A DNA stretch of 64,000 nt from assembly GCA_030348385.1 (NCBI GenBank), contig JAUCFP010000006.1, positions 3,995,501 to 4,059,500 on the forward strand, in the 5' to 3' direction. The stretch is from Cytobacillus sp. NJ13. Lineage in GTDB: Bacteria; Bacillota; Bacilli; Bacillales; Cytobacillaceae. Each line of letters begins with the position of its first letter. Within the stretch, counting starts at the first letter, position 1. A model generated the notes under the pieces. It did not search any database. It was given only the letters and a program-made list of their open reading frames with translations, and was not told the DNA's origin. A program made the translations under genes and the position numbers. Positions 9,350 to 18,509 of this stretch are shown piece by piece.

Positions 9350-10663
9350 ATGAGCCACCATAAAACACTATTAGAAAAAATTAATAATAAAGAAGCTGTA
9401 ATCGGGGTTGTAGGGTTAGGTTATGTCGGACTGCCTCTTGCAGTTGAAAAAGCAAAAGCAGGCTTTAAAGTTATTGGCTTTGATGTGCAGGCAGCAAGAG
9501 TAGAAGAAGTAAACATGGGTATTAACTATATTGGCGATGTTGTGGATGAAGACCTTAAGGATATGGTTAAAGGCGGAAAGCTGGAAGCCACAACTGATTA
9601 TCAGCGCATCCAGGAAGTTGATGCTGTAGCGATTTGTGTCCCAACACCTCTTGACGTTTATCAGCAGCCGGACACTTCATATGTAGAATCTTCTGCTAAG
9701 GAAATTGCCAAATATGCTCATGAAGGCATGCTTGTTGTTCTTGAATCAACAACATACCCTGGCACAACAGAAGAAATCGTTAAACCTGCCCTGGAGGAAA
9801 AAGGCCTTAAAACAGGCGAAACTGTTTTTGTTGCCTACTCTCCTGAACGTGTTGACCCAGGCAACAAGCAATTCAAAACGAAGAACACGCCTAAAGTTGT
9901 TGGCGGTATTACAGCCAACTGTACGGAAGTAGCAGCTGCATTATACCGCAATGTACTTGAAGGAGATGTTTTCGAAGTATCAAGCCCGGCTATTGCGGAA
10001 ATGGAGAAAATTTTCGAAAATACATTCCGCCATATTAATATTGCCCTAGCCAACGAAATGGCTATTCTGTGTGACAGAATGGGAATTGATGTATGGGAAG
10101 TAATTGATGCAGCTAAAACAAAGCCATATGGCTTCATGGCATTCTATCCGGGTCCTGGTCTTGGCGGCCACTGTATTCCAATCGATCCATTCTACTTAAC
10201 ATGGAAGGCCAGAGAATATAACTACCATACTAGACTTATCGAATTAGCCGGAGAAATTAACAACTCAATGCCTGAGTTTGTTGTTAACCGTGCTATGCAC
10301 CTTCTAAATGAAGATGGAAAGGCACTAAGAGGAGCTAAAGTTACACTATTGGGTGTTGCTTATAAAAAGGATATTGAAGATGTGCGTGAATCTCCTGTCC
10401 TTAAAATTATTGAACTATTAGATGCTCAGGGTGCTGATTATAAAGTTGTAGATCCTTATGTTAAATCATTCAAGTCATGTAATACACGAGTTGAAACGGT
10501 TGAATTAACGAAGGAACTATTAAATGAATCTGACTTGGTTCTTTTGACGACAGACCACTCCGATTTCGATTATGAAATGATCGCACGAGAAAGCAAGTCC
10601 ATTTTTGATACAAGAAACGCAATGAAAGACGTTGCAAAACCTAATAAATACAACAAACTATAA
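9350..10663 (+). CDS. UDP-N-acetylhexosamine 6-dehydrogenase (WbpA/WecC family)
   Basis: A 437-residue nucleotide-sugar dehydrogenase that oxidises C6 of UDP-GlcNAc or UDP-ManNAc to the uronic acid using NAD. The N-terminal Rossmann fold reads GVVGLGYVGLPLAVEKA. The active-site Cys is in GPGLGGHCIPIDPFYL, and the C-terminal UDP-binding domain has LGVAYKKDIEDVRESP. It starts 14 bp after the oxidoreductase, in the same operon. Together with an epimerase and the C3 amination enzymes, UDP-GlcNAc is the more likely substrate (WbpA type), since epimerisation would follow at the end of the pathway. Confidence 0.85.
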   Translation: MSHHKTLLEKINNKEAVIGVVGLGYVGLPLAVEKAKAGFKVIGFDVQAARVEEVNMGINYIGDVVDEDLKDMVKGGKLEATTDYQRIQEVDAVAICVPTPLDVYQQPDTSYVESSAKEIAKYAHEGMLVVLESTTYPGTTEEIVKPALEEKGLKTGETVFVAYSPERVDPGNKQFKTKNTPKVVGGITANCTEVAAALYRNVLEGDVFEVSSPAIAEMEKIFENTFRHINIALANEMAILCDRMGIDVWEVIDAAKTKPYGFMAFYPGPGLGGHCIPIDPFYLTWKAREYNYHTRLIELAGEINNSMPEFVVNRAMHLLNEDGKALRGAKVTLLGVAYKKDIEDVRESPVLKIIELLDAQGADYKVVDPYVKSFKSCNTRVETVELTKELLNESDLVLLTTDHSDFDYEMIARESKSIFDTRNAMKDVAKPNKYNKL

Positions 10664-10687
10664 TTGTTATATAAGGGAGAGCTCAAA

Positions 10688-11419
10688 ATGAACTTTATCG
10701 ATCCTTCCGCAGCAGTAGATTCTTCAGCAAAAGTAGGATATTTTAGTGTCATTGAAAAAGGCGCAAAGATTGGCCAGAACGTAGTCATCGGGAATCGAGT
10801 TACGATCCATGAGGATACGGTTATTGGTGACAATACAACGATTGCTGACGGTGCTGTTGTAGGAAAACCGCCAAAACCGGCAAAAACGAGTACGGTTAAG
10901 CTTTCTGACTCCATTCCGGCGCTTGAGGTTGGGGAAGATGTCACGATCGGTGCTAATTGTGTGATCTACCGTGGAGCAGCAATTGGTTCAAACACGCTTA
11001 TAGCTGACCTTGCCAGCGTAAGGGAAAACGTGGAGATTGGGGATTATGTCATTGTGGGGCGCGGTGTCACAGTTGAAAACTATGTGAAGATTGGCAGCCG
11101 GACAAAGATTCAATCCAATTCCTATATTACGGCTTATACGACTCTCGAAGAGCAGGTATTTATTGCTCCGTGTGTTACGACTACTAATGATAACTTTATG
11201 GGAAGAACAGAAGAAAGATTCGATAAGATCAAAGGAGCAACCGTTAAACGCGGCGCAAGGGTTGGCGGTGCTTCCATCATTCTCCCGGGTATAACAGTCG
11301 CAGAAGAAACTTTTGTAGCTGCCGGGGCTTTAGTAACAAAAGATACCGAAGAGAAAACAGTAGTTAAAGGAATTCCTGCGAAGTTCCTTAGAATGGTTGA
11401 TGAAAGAGAATTATTATAG
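10688..11419 (+). CDS. Left-handed beta-helix N-acetyltransferase (WbpD/WlbB-like)
   Basis: A 243-residue protein made of hexapeptide repeats (for example IGQNVVIGNRVTI, VTIGANCVIYRGAAIG, VKIGSRTKIQSNSYI), the left-handed beta-helix of trimeric acyltransferases. The end (ETFVAAGALVTKDTEEKTVVKGIPAKFLR) is the usual C-terminal cap. ATG 10688 follows an AGGGAG site; an upstream in-frame TTG at 10664 lacks one. In this operon the predicted step is acetylation of the 3-amino group with acetyl-CoA. It is followed by a hairpin before the epimerase gene. Confidence 0.82.
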   Translation: MNFIDPSAAVDSSAKVGYFSVIEKGAKIGQNVVIGNRVTIHEDTVIGDNTTIADGAVVGKPPKPAKTSTVKLSDSIPALEVGEDVTIGANCVIYRGAAIGSNTLIADLASVRENVEIGDYVIVGRGVTVENYVKIGSRTKIQSNSYITAYTTLEEQVFIAPCVTTTNDNFMGRTEERFDKIKGATVKRGARVGGASIILPGITVAEETFVAAGALVTKDTEEKTVVKGIPAKFLRMVDERELL

Positions 11420-11435
11420 CAGCTAATAAATTTTT

Positions 11436-11474
11436 AAACGTATAGGGGCGGTATCGCTCCTTTACGCTTTTATA
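11436..11474 (+). terminator. Hairpin between acetyltransferase and epimerase genes
   Basis: An interrupted stem (CGTA..GGGCG / CGCTCC..TACG) followed by CTTTTAT. It may be a weak internal terminator; a TATAAT just after it could start a second transcript. Confidence 0.4.
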
Positions 11475-11522
11475 ATTGTCATTATCAATTCCCGAACTTA
11501 GAAAACATGGAGGTTTCGGTTT

Positions 11523-12590
11523 ATGAAAATCGTAACAGTTCTAGGCGCACGCCCTCAATTTATAAAGGCTGCTCCAGTCTCACGTGCTTTAAGGCAAAAC
11601 CATCAGGAAATTATTGTACATACAGGACAGCACTATGATGCCAATATGTCGGACATTTTCTTTGAGGAATTAAATATTCCAAAGCCCGACTACCATTTGG
11701 CAGTAGGGTCCGGAAACCATGGGAAACAGACTGGCGAAATGATGGCCAAAATTGAAGAAATTGTTCTAAAAGAAAAACCGGATTATGTACTGGTTTACGG
11801 AGATACAAATTCAACTCTTGCAGGCTCATTGGTTGCTGCAAAGCTTCATATCCCTGTTATTCATATTGAAGCAGGATTAAGAAGCTTTAATAAGCTTATG
11901 CCTGAAGAAGTGAACCGAATCTTGACTGACCATATTTCAGAGTACCTTTTCTGCCCGACGGATACAGCGGTTGAAAATCTAAAGAATGAAAACATTACAA
12001 GAAACGTCATCAATATTGGGGACGTCATGTATGACGCCGTGTTGTATAATCGTGAGCTTGCAAAGGAGAAATCGCGTATTCTTGAAGAAGCACAGCTAAA
12101 CAAGGGAGAATATCTGCTCATCACGATTCACCGTGCTGAAAATACGGATGATCCGGAAAAAATGAAAGGCATTCTTCAGGCATTTTCAAGCACGGAAGAG
12201 ACCAAGGTTTGGCCGATTCACCCGCGTACAAAACATAAGCTCGCTGATTACGGTCTAAATGTGGAGGAAATCCCTAATCTGAAAATCATTGATCCAGTAG
12301 GGTATCTTGATATGTTAACGCTTGAGGCAAATGCACGAAAGATTGTAACAGATTCTGGCGGTGTGCAGAAGGAAGCCTATTTCATGGAAGTCCCATGTGT
12401 TACGGTTAGAGAGCAAACAGAATGGGTGGAAACCCTTGAAGGAGAGGCCAATATCCTTGTAGGGACCGATCAGACAAAAATGACTGAAGCCATTAATAAA
12501 GAGGTAAAGCCTGAATACAAGCAATTATTCGGAAACGGTGAAGCTGCCAGCAAAATTGTTGAAGTACTTGAGCAGGGGTTAAAGGCGTAA
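11523..12590 (+). CDS. UDP-GlcNAc 2-epimerase family protein (WbpI/MnaA-like)
   Basis: A 355-residue non-hydrolysing UDP-sugar 2-epimerase. Landmarks: GARPQFIKAAPVSRAL at the N-terminus, VHTGQHYDANMSDIFF, VLVYGDTNSTLAG, HIEAGLRSFNKLMPEEVNR and TDSGGVQKEAYF, which carry the UDP-binding and catalytic acids. It could make UDP-ManNAc (MnaA, for teichoic acid linkage units) or, given the four genes before it, convert the diacetamido-glucuronic acid to the manno form (WbpI). Sequence motifs alone do not separate the two. ATG with GGAGG upstream. Confidence 0.85.
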   Translation: MKIVTVLGARPQFIKAAPVSRALRQNHQEIIVHTGQHYDANMSDIFFEELNIPKPDYHLAVGSGNHGKQTGEMMAKIEEIVLKEKPDYVLVYGDTNSTLAGSLVAAKLHIPVIHIEAGLRSFNKLMPEEVNRILTDHISEYLFCPTDTAVENLKNENITRNVINIGDVMYDAVLYNRELAKEKSRILEEAQLNKGEYLLITIHRAENTDDPEKMKGILQAFSSTEETKVWPIHPRTKHKLADYGLNVEEIPNLKIIDPVGYLDMLTLEANARKIVTDSGGVQKEAYFMEVPCVTVREQTEWVETLEGEANILVGTDQTKMTEAINKEVKPEYKQLFGNGEAASKIVEVLEQGLKA

Positions 12591-12693
12591 ACTGTTTAGT
12601 CTTTTACCAGTGGGGCTATCCGTTTCCAAAGTTTACCTTGTGCAGTTAAGTGGGCAAGCATGTTAGTTAATGCATGAATAAAGGAGTATTAGC

Positions 12694-13806
12694 ATGAAAT
12701 CAGTTTTAGTTTATTACCCTTTCCCATTATCGGAGAATGCCAATAGCGGATCCAAGCTTCGCCCGCTTGAAATGAAAAAGGCTTTTCATACTTGGGGAAC
12801 TGAAAATGGGGTTAATATCATCGTGATATCCGGAACATCCGATCAGCGGGATCAGCAGTTTCAGCAGCTCCTGTCGTCGGGGAAGCTGGATAACCTATGG
12901 TTCTGCTATATGGAGAATCAGACCATTCCCCTTTGGCTTACAGATCCCGGGCACAAACCCAAAAGGCCATTTATAGATCGGAAAATCCTGCGTTACCTCA
13001 AGCAGCAAAATGTGCCAGTAGGGGTTTTTTATCGGGATGTGTATTGGAAATTTGATCATATCTATCCGTTAACAGGAGCAAAAAAGAAAATCATGCAGTC
13101 CATTTACCGGATTGAAGAGAAATTTTATGAAAAATATTGCGATGTAATTTTTCTCCCCAGCCTGGAGATGGGACAATATGTAGACATTGACCGAAAAATG
13201 GCTGACTTGCCTCCGGGCGGAAAAGAGCGGCCTATATCTGCCAGGGAAAAGCATGATGGGCCTTTCAGGGCCATTTATGTTGGTGCCATAAATGGGGAAG
13301 ATTATGGTTTATCTTTAATGCTCGATGCTTTAATGGAAGCAAATAAGGAGTCAGAGATCTGTAAGCTGACGATTGTGTGCAGACAAGGGGAATACGAGGC
13401 TGCAGATAAAGCGAATAAAGAGAAAATTAAAGAGCTGGATATTGACGTACAGCATATTAGCGGAAGTGAGCTTGATTTACTATATGAGGAGATGGATTTT
13501 GCTTTTATCCCGCGAAAATGTACAGAGTATCAGAACTTTTCAATGCCTGTAAAGCTTGTTGAGTATTTATCCAATGGTTTGCCGATTATTGCAACCGCAT
13601 GTGATGCACAAAAGCGTTTTCTTGAAAGCAATAGGTATGGTGTTATCTGTGAAGATAATTCTTCTTCCATGGCTGAAGCAATAAAAGAAATGGCAGAGTC
13701 TCTTGAGCAATATCAGGCAAATATTGAAGCTACATTCCTAAGAAATCATTCCTGGGTAGCAAGAGTGGAAAAAGTTAAAGCTTCGCTGACAGGGGAACAG
13801 TCATGA
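12694..13806 (+). CDS. GT4-like glycosyltransferase
   Basis: A 370-residue protein with two Rossmann-like halves. The N-terminal half begins VLVYYPFPLSENANSGSKLRP, a common opening of GT-B glycosyltransferases. The C-terminal half has AIYVGAINGEDYGLSLMLDA and FSMPVKLVEYLSNGLPIIAT, the nucleotide-sugar binding region ending in the family Glu-x7-Glu-like pattern. It probably transfers a sugar to a lipid-linked polysaccharide precursor on the cytoplasmic face. Donor and acceptor are unknown. It overlaps the next glycosyltransferase by 4 nt (ATGA). Confidence 0.72.
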   Translation: MKSVLVYYPFPLSENANSGSKLRPLEMKKAFHTWGTENGVNIIVISGTSDQRDQQFQQLLSSGKLDNLWFCYMENQTIPLWLTDPGHKPKRPFIDRKILRYLKQQNVPVGVFYRDVYWKFDHIYPLTGAKKKIMQSIYRIEEKFYEKYCDVIFLPSLEMGQYVDIDRKMADLPPGGKERPISAREKHDGPFRAIYVGAINGEDYGLSLMLDALMEANKESEICKLTIVCRQGEYEAADKANKEKIKELDIDVQHISGSELDLLYEEMDFAFIPRKCTEYQNFSMPVKLVEYLSNGLPIIATACDAQKRFLESNRYGVICEDNSSSMAEAIKEMAESLEQYQANIEATFLRNHSWVARVEKVKASLTGEQS

Positions 13807-14891
13807 AAGTAGTACTGCTTTCGCCGAGTAAATCATCACATACTCATAAATGGGCGCTTTTTTATAAGCAACAGGGAATTGAGGTTACGGTTGTGACCTT
13901 TAAGGACCATTACTCTGAGGAAAACGCCAAAGAGGTTCATACCGTTGTTCTGCCTAAGCTCTTGCCGGGCAAGCTTTCCTACTTATTTGCTGTTTCTCAT
14001 TTACGCAAGCTATTAAAGGAATTAAAGCCTGATATCCTTCATGCCCACTTTGTTTCAAGCTATGGATTAGTAGGCGCTTTAACTCAATTTCATCCATTTT
14101 ATGTTTCCGTGTGGGGTACAGATATTTACCAATTCCCATTAAAGAACACTGTTAATCGCAGGATCGTGGAATACACATTAGGGAAAGCGGATGTGATCTG
14201 CTCTACAAGCCATATCATGGCTAAGGAAACAAACAAGTATACAGATAAGGAAATAGAAGTAACTCCGTTTGGCGTTGACCTTTCCCTTTTTTGTCCTAAG
14301 AAGAAAGAAGAGGGGACAAGCTTGAAAATCGGGATTGCCAAAGGGCTGGATGATGTCTACGGTTTCCGTGATTTATTTCAGGCATTCGTCATTTTACGTT
14401 CCTCTTTTCAGAATCTGGAGCTTATGATCGTTGGCGACGGACCTATGCGGGAAGAGTATCAAGAGCTCTGCCGATCACTGGGAATAGCAGATGCTGTCCA
14501 CTTTATAGGCCGGGTACCCAACCATCTGGTGCCGAACTATCTTCGTGAAATGGCTGTTGTTGTAATGCCTTCCCTTGAAGAAAGCTTTGGGGTAACAGCA
14601 GTAGAGGCTATGGCTTGTGGAGTCCCAGTTGTTGTATCGGATGCAGATGGATTAAAAGAAGTTGTAAAGAATCGGGAAACAGGGCTGATTGTCTCTAAAG
14701 GAAACCCTGACATGCTTGCAAAGGCTGTGGCGGAATTGCTGAACGATGAAGGTCTCTGTGATATTTTGGGACAAAACGGAGTCATGCATGTCCGTGATCA
14801 TTACGATTGGCAGGAAAATGCCGGCCGGATGATAAAGCTTTATAGGGCTTCTATAGCTAATTCCGGACAAACGATAAAAAATATACCATAA
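13803..14891 (+). CDS. GT4 family glycosyltransferase
   Basis: A 362-residue GT-B glycosyltransferase. N-terminal VVLLSPSKSSHTHKWALFYKQ and HAHFVSSYGLVGAL match the GT4 acceptor domain. The donor domain has LMIVGDGPMREEYQELCR, VHFIGRVPNHLVPNYL and MPSLEESFGVTAVEAMACG with the Glu-x7-Glu motif (EESFGVTAVEA). Translationally coupled to the gene before. Presumed to extend the same polysaccharide repeat; sugar specificity not visible. Confidence 0.82.
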   Translation: MKVVLLSPSKSSHTHKWALFYKQQGIEVTVVTFKDHYSEENAKEVHTVVLPKLLPGKLSYLFAVSHLRKLLKELKPDILHAHFVSSYGLVGALTQFHPFYVSVWGTDIYQFPLKNTVNRRIVEYTLGKADVICSTSHIMAKETNKYTDKEIEVTPFGVDLSLFCPKKKEEGTSLKIGIAKGLDDVYGFRDLFQAFVILRSSFQNLELMIVGDGPMREEYQELCRSLGIADAVHFIGRVPNHLVPNYLREMAVVVMPSLEESFGVTAVEAMACGVPVVVSDADGLKEVVKNRETGLIVSKGNPDMLAKAVAELLNDEGLCDILGQNGVMHVRDHYDWQENAGRMIKLYRASIANSGQTIKNIP

Positions 14892-14916
14892 ATTAAGACA
14901 TATTGGAGTTGGGAAA

Positions 14917-16161
14917 ATGAGAGTAATCTATTTATGTCAGCATTTTCCCCCTGAAACAGGTGCTCCTCAAATACGAGTGTATGAAGTGAGCAAGGAACTC
15001 ATTAATAGAGGACATCAGGTGGAAGTATTAACAGCTTTTCCTCATCATCCGCACGGCATTATTCCGGATGAATACAAAGGCAGGTTTTATCAATTTGAAA
15101 ATTGGGATGGAATTCCTGTCCATCGTTCTTGGATTTATCCTTCACCAAAAGGAAGCTTTTGGAAGAGGCTTGCATCCTATTTTTCTTTTACGTTTAGTGC
15201 TTTTTATTCGCTGGCAAAGGCCAAGCCAACAGATGTAATCATTTGCAATTCGCCTCCATTATTTCTTGGAATAACGGGCTGGGTTGGCGCTAAATTAAAG
15301 AGGGCCAAATTTGTCTTTAACGTTGCGGATATTTGGCCGGAATCTGCTGTTGAGCTGGGATTGGTTAAAAATAAAACATTTATCAGAATGGCTGAAAGGC
15401 TGGAAGATTTCCTATACCGGAATGCCTGGAAAATTGCAGGTGCAACAGAAGGGATATGCAGTTATTATGTCAAAAAGGGGAAATCAAGCGAGGATGTTTT
15501 CCTTTTGCCAAACGGCGTAAATACTGATTACTTTAAGCCATTAGATAAAGACCAGGCCATCATAAAAAAAGCTGGGCTGGAAGGCAAGAAGGTTTTTACT
15601 TATGCCGGCAATTTTGGATATGCCCAGGGTCTTGATTCCGTTTTGCAGGCAGCTGCCCTGGTTAAGGATTCTCATCCGGATGTCCACTTTTTATTTGTAG
15701 GAGATGGACAGGAGAAGGATAAGCTGCTCGCATTAAAAGATGAATTGCAGCTGACAAACGTCACTTTTTACGGATCGGTTCCATTGGACGAAATGCCAAA
15801 GATTTTTTCTGTATCTGATTTTAGCGTCGTATCTCTAAGAAATATTGATTTGTTTAAAGGGGCGCGGCCGTCAAAGATTTTCCCGGCCATCTCAACAGGA
15901 ACGCCGGTATTGTATTGCGGAGTAGGAGAGAGTGCCGAGATTTTGAATGAATATAATTGCGGCAGAATCGCACCTCCGGAAAATCCTGAAGGAATTGCAG
16001 CGGCAGTTAAAGAATTAGCGGCGATAACTGGTGAGGATTATCAAAAAATGTGTCAAAACGGCCGAAAATTAGCCATCGATCAATACTCCTGGAAGAGCAT
16101 TGTTGAAGATTTGATTCACCATTTAGAAGGTGAAAATAAAAAGGAGAGAAGCATGGGTTAG
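14917..16161 (+). CDS. GT4 family glycosyltransferase, WbuB-like
   Basis: A 414-residue GT-B glycosyltransferase. The opening VIYLCQHFPPETGAPQIRV and HHPHGIIPDEYKG are characteristic of the WbuB group, which transfers N-acetyl-fucosamine-type sugars in O-antigens; the donor here is not provable. NVADIWPESAVELGLV, FTYAGNFGYAQGLDSVLQA and LFVGDGQEKDKL define the two domains. It is the last plus-strand gene of the polysaccharide block, and its 3' end lies inside a terminator shared with the convergent lytB-like gene. Confidence 0.82.
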   Translation: MRVIYLCQHFPPETGAPQIRVYEVSKELINRGHQVEVLTAFPHHPHGIIPDEYKGRFYQFENWDGIPVHRSWIYPSPKGSFWKRLASYFSFTFSAFYSLAKAKPTDVIICNSPPLFLGITGWVGAKLKRAKFVFNVADIWPESAVELGLVKNKTFIRMAERLEDFLYRNAWKIAGATEGICSYYVKKGKSSEDVFLLPNGVNTDYFKPLDKDQAIIKKAGLEGKKVFTYAGNFGYAQGLDSVLQAAALVKDSHPDVHFLFVGDGQEKDKLLALKDELQLTNVTFYGSVPLDEMPKIFSVSDFSVVSLRNIDLFKGARPSKIFPAISTGTPVLYCGVGESAEILNEYNCGRIAPPENPEGIAAAVKELAAITGEDYQKMCQNGRKLAIDQYSWKSIVEDLIHHLEGENKKERSMG

Positions 16162-16184
16162 CCTTCATGTCTTCTCTCCTTTTA
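16139..16184. terminator. Bidirectional terminator between glycosyltransferase and SpoIID-type genes
   Basis: Long stem AAAAGGAGAGAAG / CTTCTCTCCTTTT with an 18-nt loop, flanked by A and T runs. It works for both converging genes. Confidence 0.85.
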
Positions 16185-16189
16185 TATTT

Positions 16190-17722
16190 TTATTTAGAAA
16201 CGATCGTTCCTTTGAAGTAATGCGTAATGATCTGACTAGCTGTCCAGCCGTTTTCAGCATAGGCCTTTGCTCCATATTGACTCATGCCAATACGGTGGCC
16301 CCAGCCTTTTCCGTTAAGGGTTACAGATAGTACTTCTCCTGTCCCGCTTTCACTAGTAATGATCCCAGACGGAGTTTGTACGGATACCTGTGATTCTGTT
16401 AGCGTCACTTGCCCGCTCGGTGTTTGTACAGTTTGTCCTTTCATATCTGCGATAGGGAAAGTTCCGCTATTCGTTTGGACAGAAAGGGCAGGCTGAGATC
16501 TCGTTACCTCCATTGTAAACCAGTTGGAGTAAAGGAGATTATAATGTGCAGAGCTTGAGACAGGGAATAGCCTTCTGATGACTGACTCATTTCCGCTTAC
16601 CGTTTTATCTCCTTTAGTGGTTTTAACTGTAACAGCACCCACTTCTCCATTCGCCCCTTTTACTTCAAGGCTAATATCCAGCAGTTTTGCTGTACTATCA
16701 AAACCGAATGATTTTAATATTGCAGCAGCGGAGTATTCCTCACTCCAATTGCTGTAAGGGGATGTTTCGTATTTATCTTCGACTGAAACCAGGTAAGGGA
16801 AGGAACTCTGATTGGAATTCCAAACATCTCCAACATTTGCGGTTCTGCCTCCGCTGGTTGAAAAGAAAAATGTTTGGATCGGCTTCCCGTTGTATTTTAC
16901 TAACAAGCCTTCTGTTTCTTTTATGGCAGTATTTGCTCGGGCATCTTCAGAGGTATACCCTCTGTATACCTGGCTCGCTGCTGTGCTAGTGAGGATCATC
17001 ATATTTGCTGCATAGCTTCGTGCTGCAATAGCCTGGGCTTTTAGGGCTTCCTTATGCCATGAAGCTGGCATTTCATTTGGGACAACTCCCTTAAGATAAT
17101 CATCCATATCAAGAATGTTAATTACTTCAACCTGAGAACCGTTTTTCTTCAAATAGAAGCTGCCTCTATAAGTAAGGCCATTGCTGACCTTTGCGAGGGA
17201 TAGCTTGTCCCCTTCTGTTAACTTTGCATTTTTGGCTGGCACCCAGCCTGTGTACGCCCCAATAGTTACGTTATACCACAGCTCACCCGTTGTTTTGTTT
17301 GTGAATGAACCAAGGTAGTTCGCGCTGTCTCCTGTTTGGAACGTATATACTTTTGAATAGGAGGCATCGGCCCCTCGTCTCATATCTGTCTGGCTTGTGA
17401 ACACTGCTAATGTTGCAGTTCCGGCCAGCTCCTGGACATCAAATCCGGAAGTCGAGGATTGACTGAATCCAGTATAGGAGACTGTTACGGCTGTTCCATT
17501 GCTTGATGACGTAATAGTTGTTCCTGGCGGGATGATGGACTTGCTGCCAGTTTGCCTATTTGTAAGCTGATAGCTTCCATTAAGGGTTAAAGTCAGACTG
17601 TTGTTTATGTGTACAGATACATTTACACTGTTGGGGTATGTTTTAACCTCAGCTGCACTGGGATATTGACCCCCTGAAAATAGTAAAGCCATAAATAAAA
17701 TGATTGAGATGAATTTCTTCAA
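16190..17722 (-). CDS. lytB: SpoIID/LytB-family wall protein with SH3b segment
   Basis: A 510-residue secreted protein with a signal peptide (KKFISIILFMALLFSGGQYPSAAE). Residues about 105-170 contain an SH3b-like segment (MRRGADASYSK ... GWVPAKNAKL). The SpoIID/LytB domain follows, with MDDYLKGVVPNEMPASWHKEA, KAQAIAARSYA and the end motif GKGWGHRIGMSQYGAKAYAE. SpoIID proteins are lytic transglycosylases; LytB is known as the modifier of the LytC amidase. The two neighbours upstream on the same strand are an SH3b protein and an amidase, echoing lytABC. TTG start with AGGTGAG. The symbol is by analogy. Confidence 0.8.
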   Translation of the reverse strand: MKKFISIILFMALLFSGGQYPSAAEVKTYPNSVNVSVHINNSLTLTLNGSYQLTNRQTGSKSIIPPGTTITSSSNGTAVTVSYTGFSQSSTSGFDVQELAGTATLAVFTSQTDMRRGADASYSKVYTFQTGDSANYLGSFTNKTTGELWYNVTIGAYTGWVPAKNAKLTEGDKLSLAKVSNGLTYRGSFYLKKNGSQVEVINILDMDDYLKGVVPNEMPASWHKEALKAQAIAARSYAANMMILTSTAASQVYRGYTSEDARANTAIKETEGLLVKYNGKPIQTFFFSTSGGRTANVGDVWNSNQSSFPYLVSVEDKYETSPYSNWSEEYSAAAILKSFGFDSTAKLLDISLEVKGANGEVGAVTVKTTKGDKTVSGNESVIRRLFPVSSSAHYNLLYSNWFTMEVTRSQPALSVQTNSGTFPIADMKGQTVQTPSGQVTLTESQVSVQTPSGIITSESGTGEVLSVTLNGKGWGHRIGMSQYGAKAYAENGWTASQIITHYFKGTIVSK

Positions 17723-17723
17723 C

Positions 17724-18425
17724 TTATCTCACCTCACCAAAGGTGCTAATAATCCAGCCTCTGCTGCCTGATGAGGTTTCAACATTATACCAGGTTTCTC
17801 CCTTTGAGTTCTTATAGGTTTGAACTAATTTCAGAACAGTGCCTTTTGGAAGTAATTCTACTACAGCATAATCTGTTGTAGCTCCTCTGCGCATGTTGAC
17901 ATCTGCAGTGGTTACAACAGTTTTTAAAGTATCTGGCTTAGTTGTTGAAACATCACCGGAATAAACCCAGCCCAATAAGGTCGGAGATAGTTGCACTCTG
18001 TACCAAAGGCCTGAACTGGAGTTATGGGAATCTACTACTGTTAAAGCAGTGCTTTTTGAAACAGTTGCTACGACTTTATAGGTGCTTAAAGCTCCTGAAT
18101 GGATTGATACATTATCCTTGGTTGTGTAGACCGCAGATGGCAAGCCGCTAGGAGGTGGTGTTGTCGGAGGCGTTGTCCCGCTATCGGCTTTCAGTGCCTC
18201 AATCTCTTTCTGCTGTGACGCGACCTTTGCTTCTAAACTGCTAATCTTTGTTTCTAAAGAAGAGAGTTTTGTATTAATGGGGTTTAACTTTGTATTGACC
18301 CATTCCACGCTTGCTAATACGACATTTGAAGCAGCATCAGATCCGGATGGAGTAAACAAAACAGCACCTGTTCCAATACCAGCAGTTACAATTCCAGCAG
18401 CGACCAATTTTTTAATACGATTCAT
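17724..18425 (-). CDS. Secreted coiled-coil protein with two SH3b domains
   Basis: A 233-residue protein with a signal peptide (MNRIKKLVAAGIVTAGIGTG), a short coiled coil at about 40-80 with repeats of SSLE(T/A)K, a Pro/Thr linker (about 83-93) and two SH3b domains (VSIHSGALSTYKVVATVS and VNMRRGATTDYAVVEL). SH3b domains bind peptidoglycan. There is no catalytic domain, so it is probably a wall-bound helper of the amidase upstream and the SpoIID-type protein downstream. Only 1 bp separates it from the latter, so these two are cotranscribed. Confidence 0.75.
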   Translation of the reverse strand: MNRIKKLVAAGIVTAGIGTGAVLFTPSGSDAASNVVLASVEWVNTKLNPINTKLSSLETKISSLEAKVASQQKEIEALKADSGTTPPTTPPPSGLPSAVYTTKDNVSIHSGALSTYKVVATVSKSTALTVVDSHNSSSGLWYRVQLSPTLLGWVYSGDVSTTKPDTLKTVVTTADVNMRRGATTDYAVVELLPKGTVLKLVQTYKNSKGETWYNVETSSGSRGWIISTFGEVR

Positions 18426-18457
18426 TTTACGAAATTTCCCCCCTAATTGTGTTTAAA

Positions 18458-18492
18458 AAAATGTGCTTTGGGTAAGTGTTACCCAAAGCCTT
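18458..18492 (-). terminator. Intrinsic terminator after the SH3b amidase gene
   Basis: On the minus strand an 11-bp stem (GCTTTGGGTAA / TTACCCAAAGC) with a 3-nt loop is followed by CACATTTTTTT. It separates the amidase transcript from the SH3b/SpoIID pair. Confidence 0.85.
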
Positions 18493-18509
18493 AAATAATT
18501 TTAAAAAGC

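Noticed and set aside
10570..10944. Minus-strand frame opposite the dehydrogenase/acetyltransferase junction
   Set aside because: It overlaps two real genes in the opposite direction and has no ribosome site.
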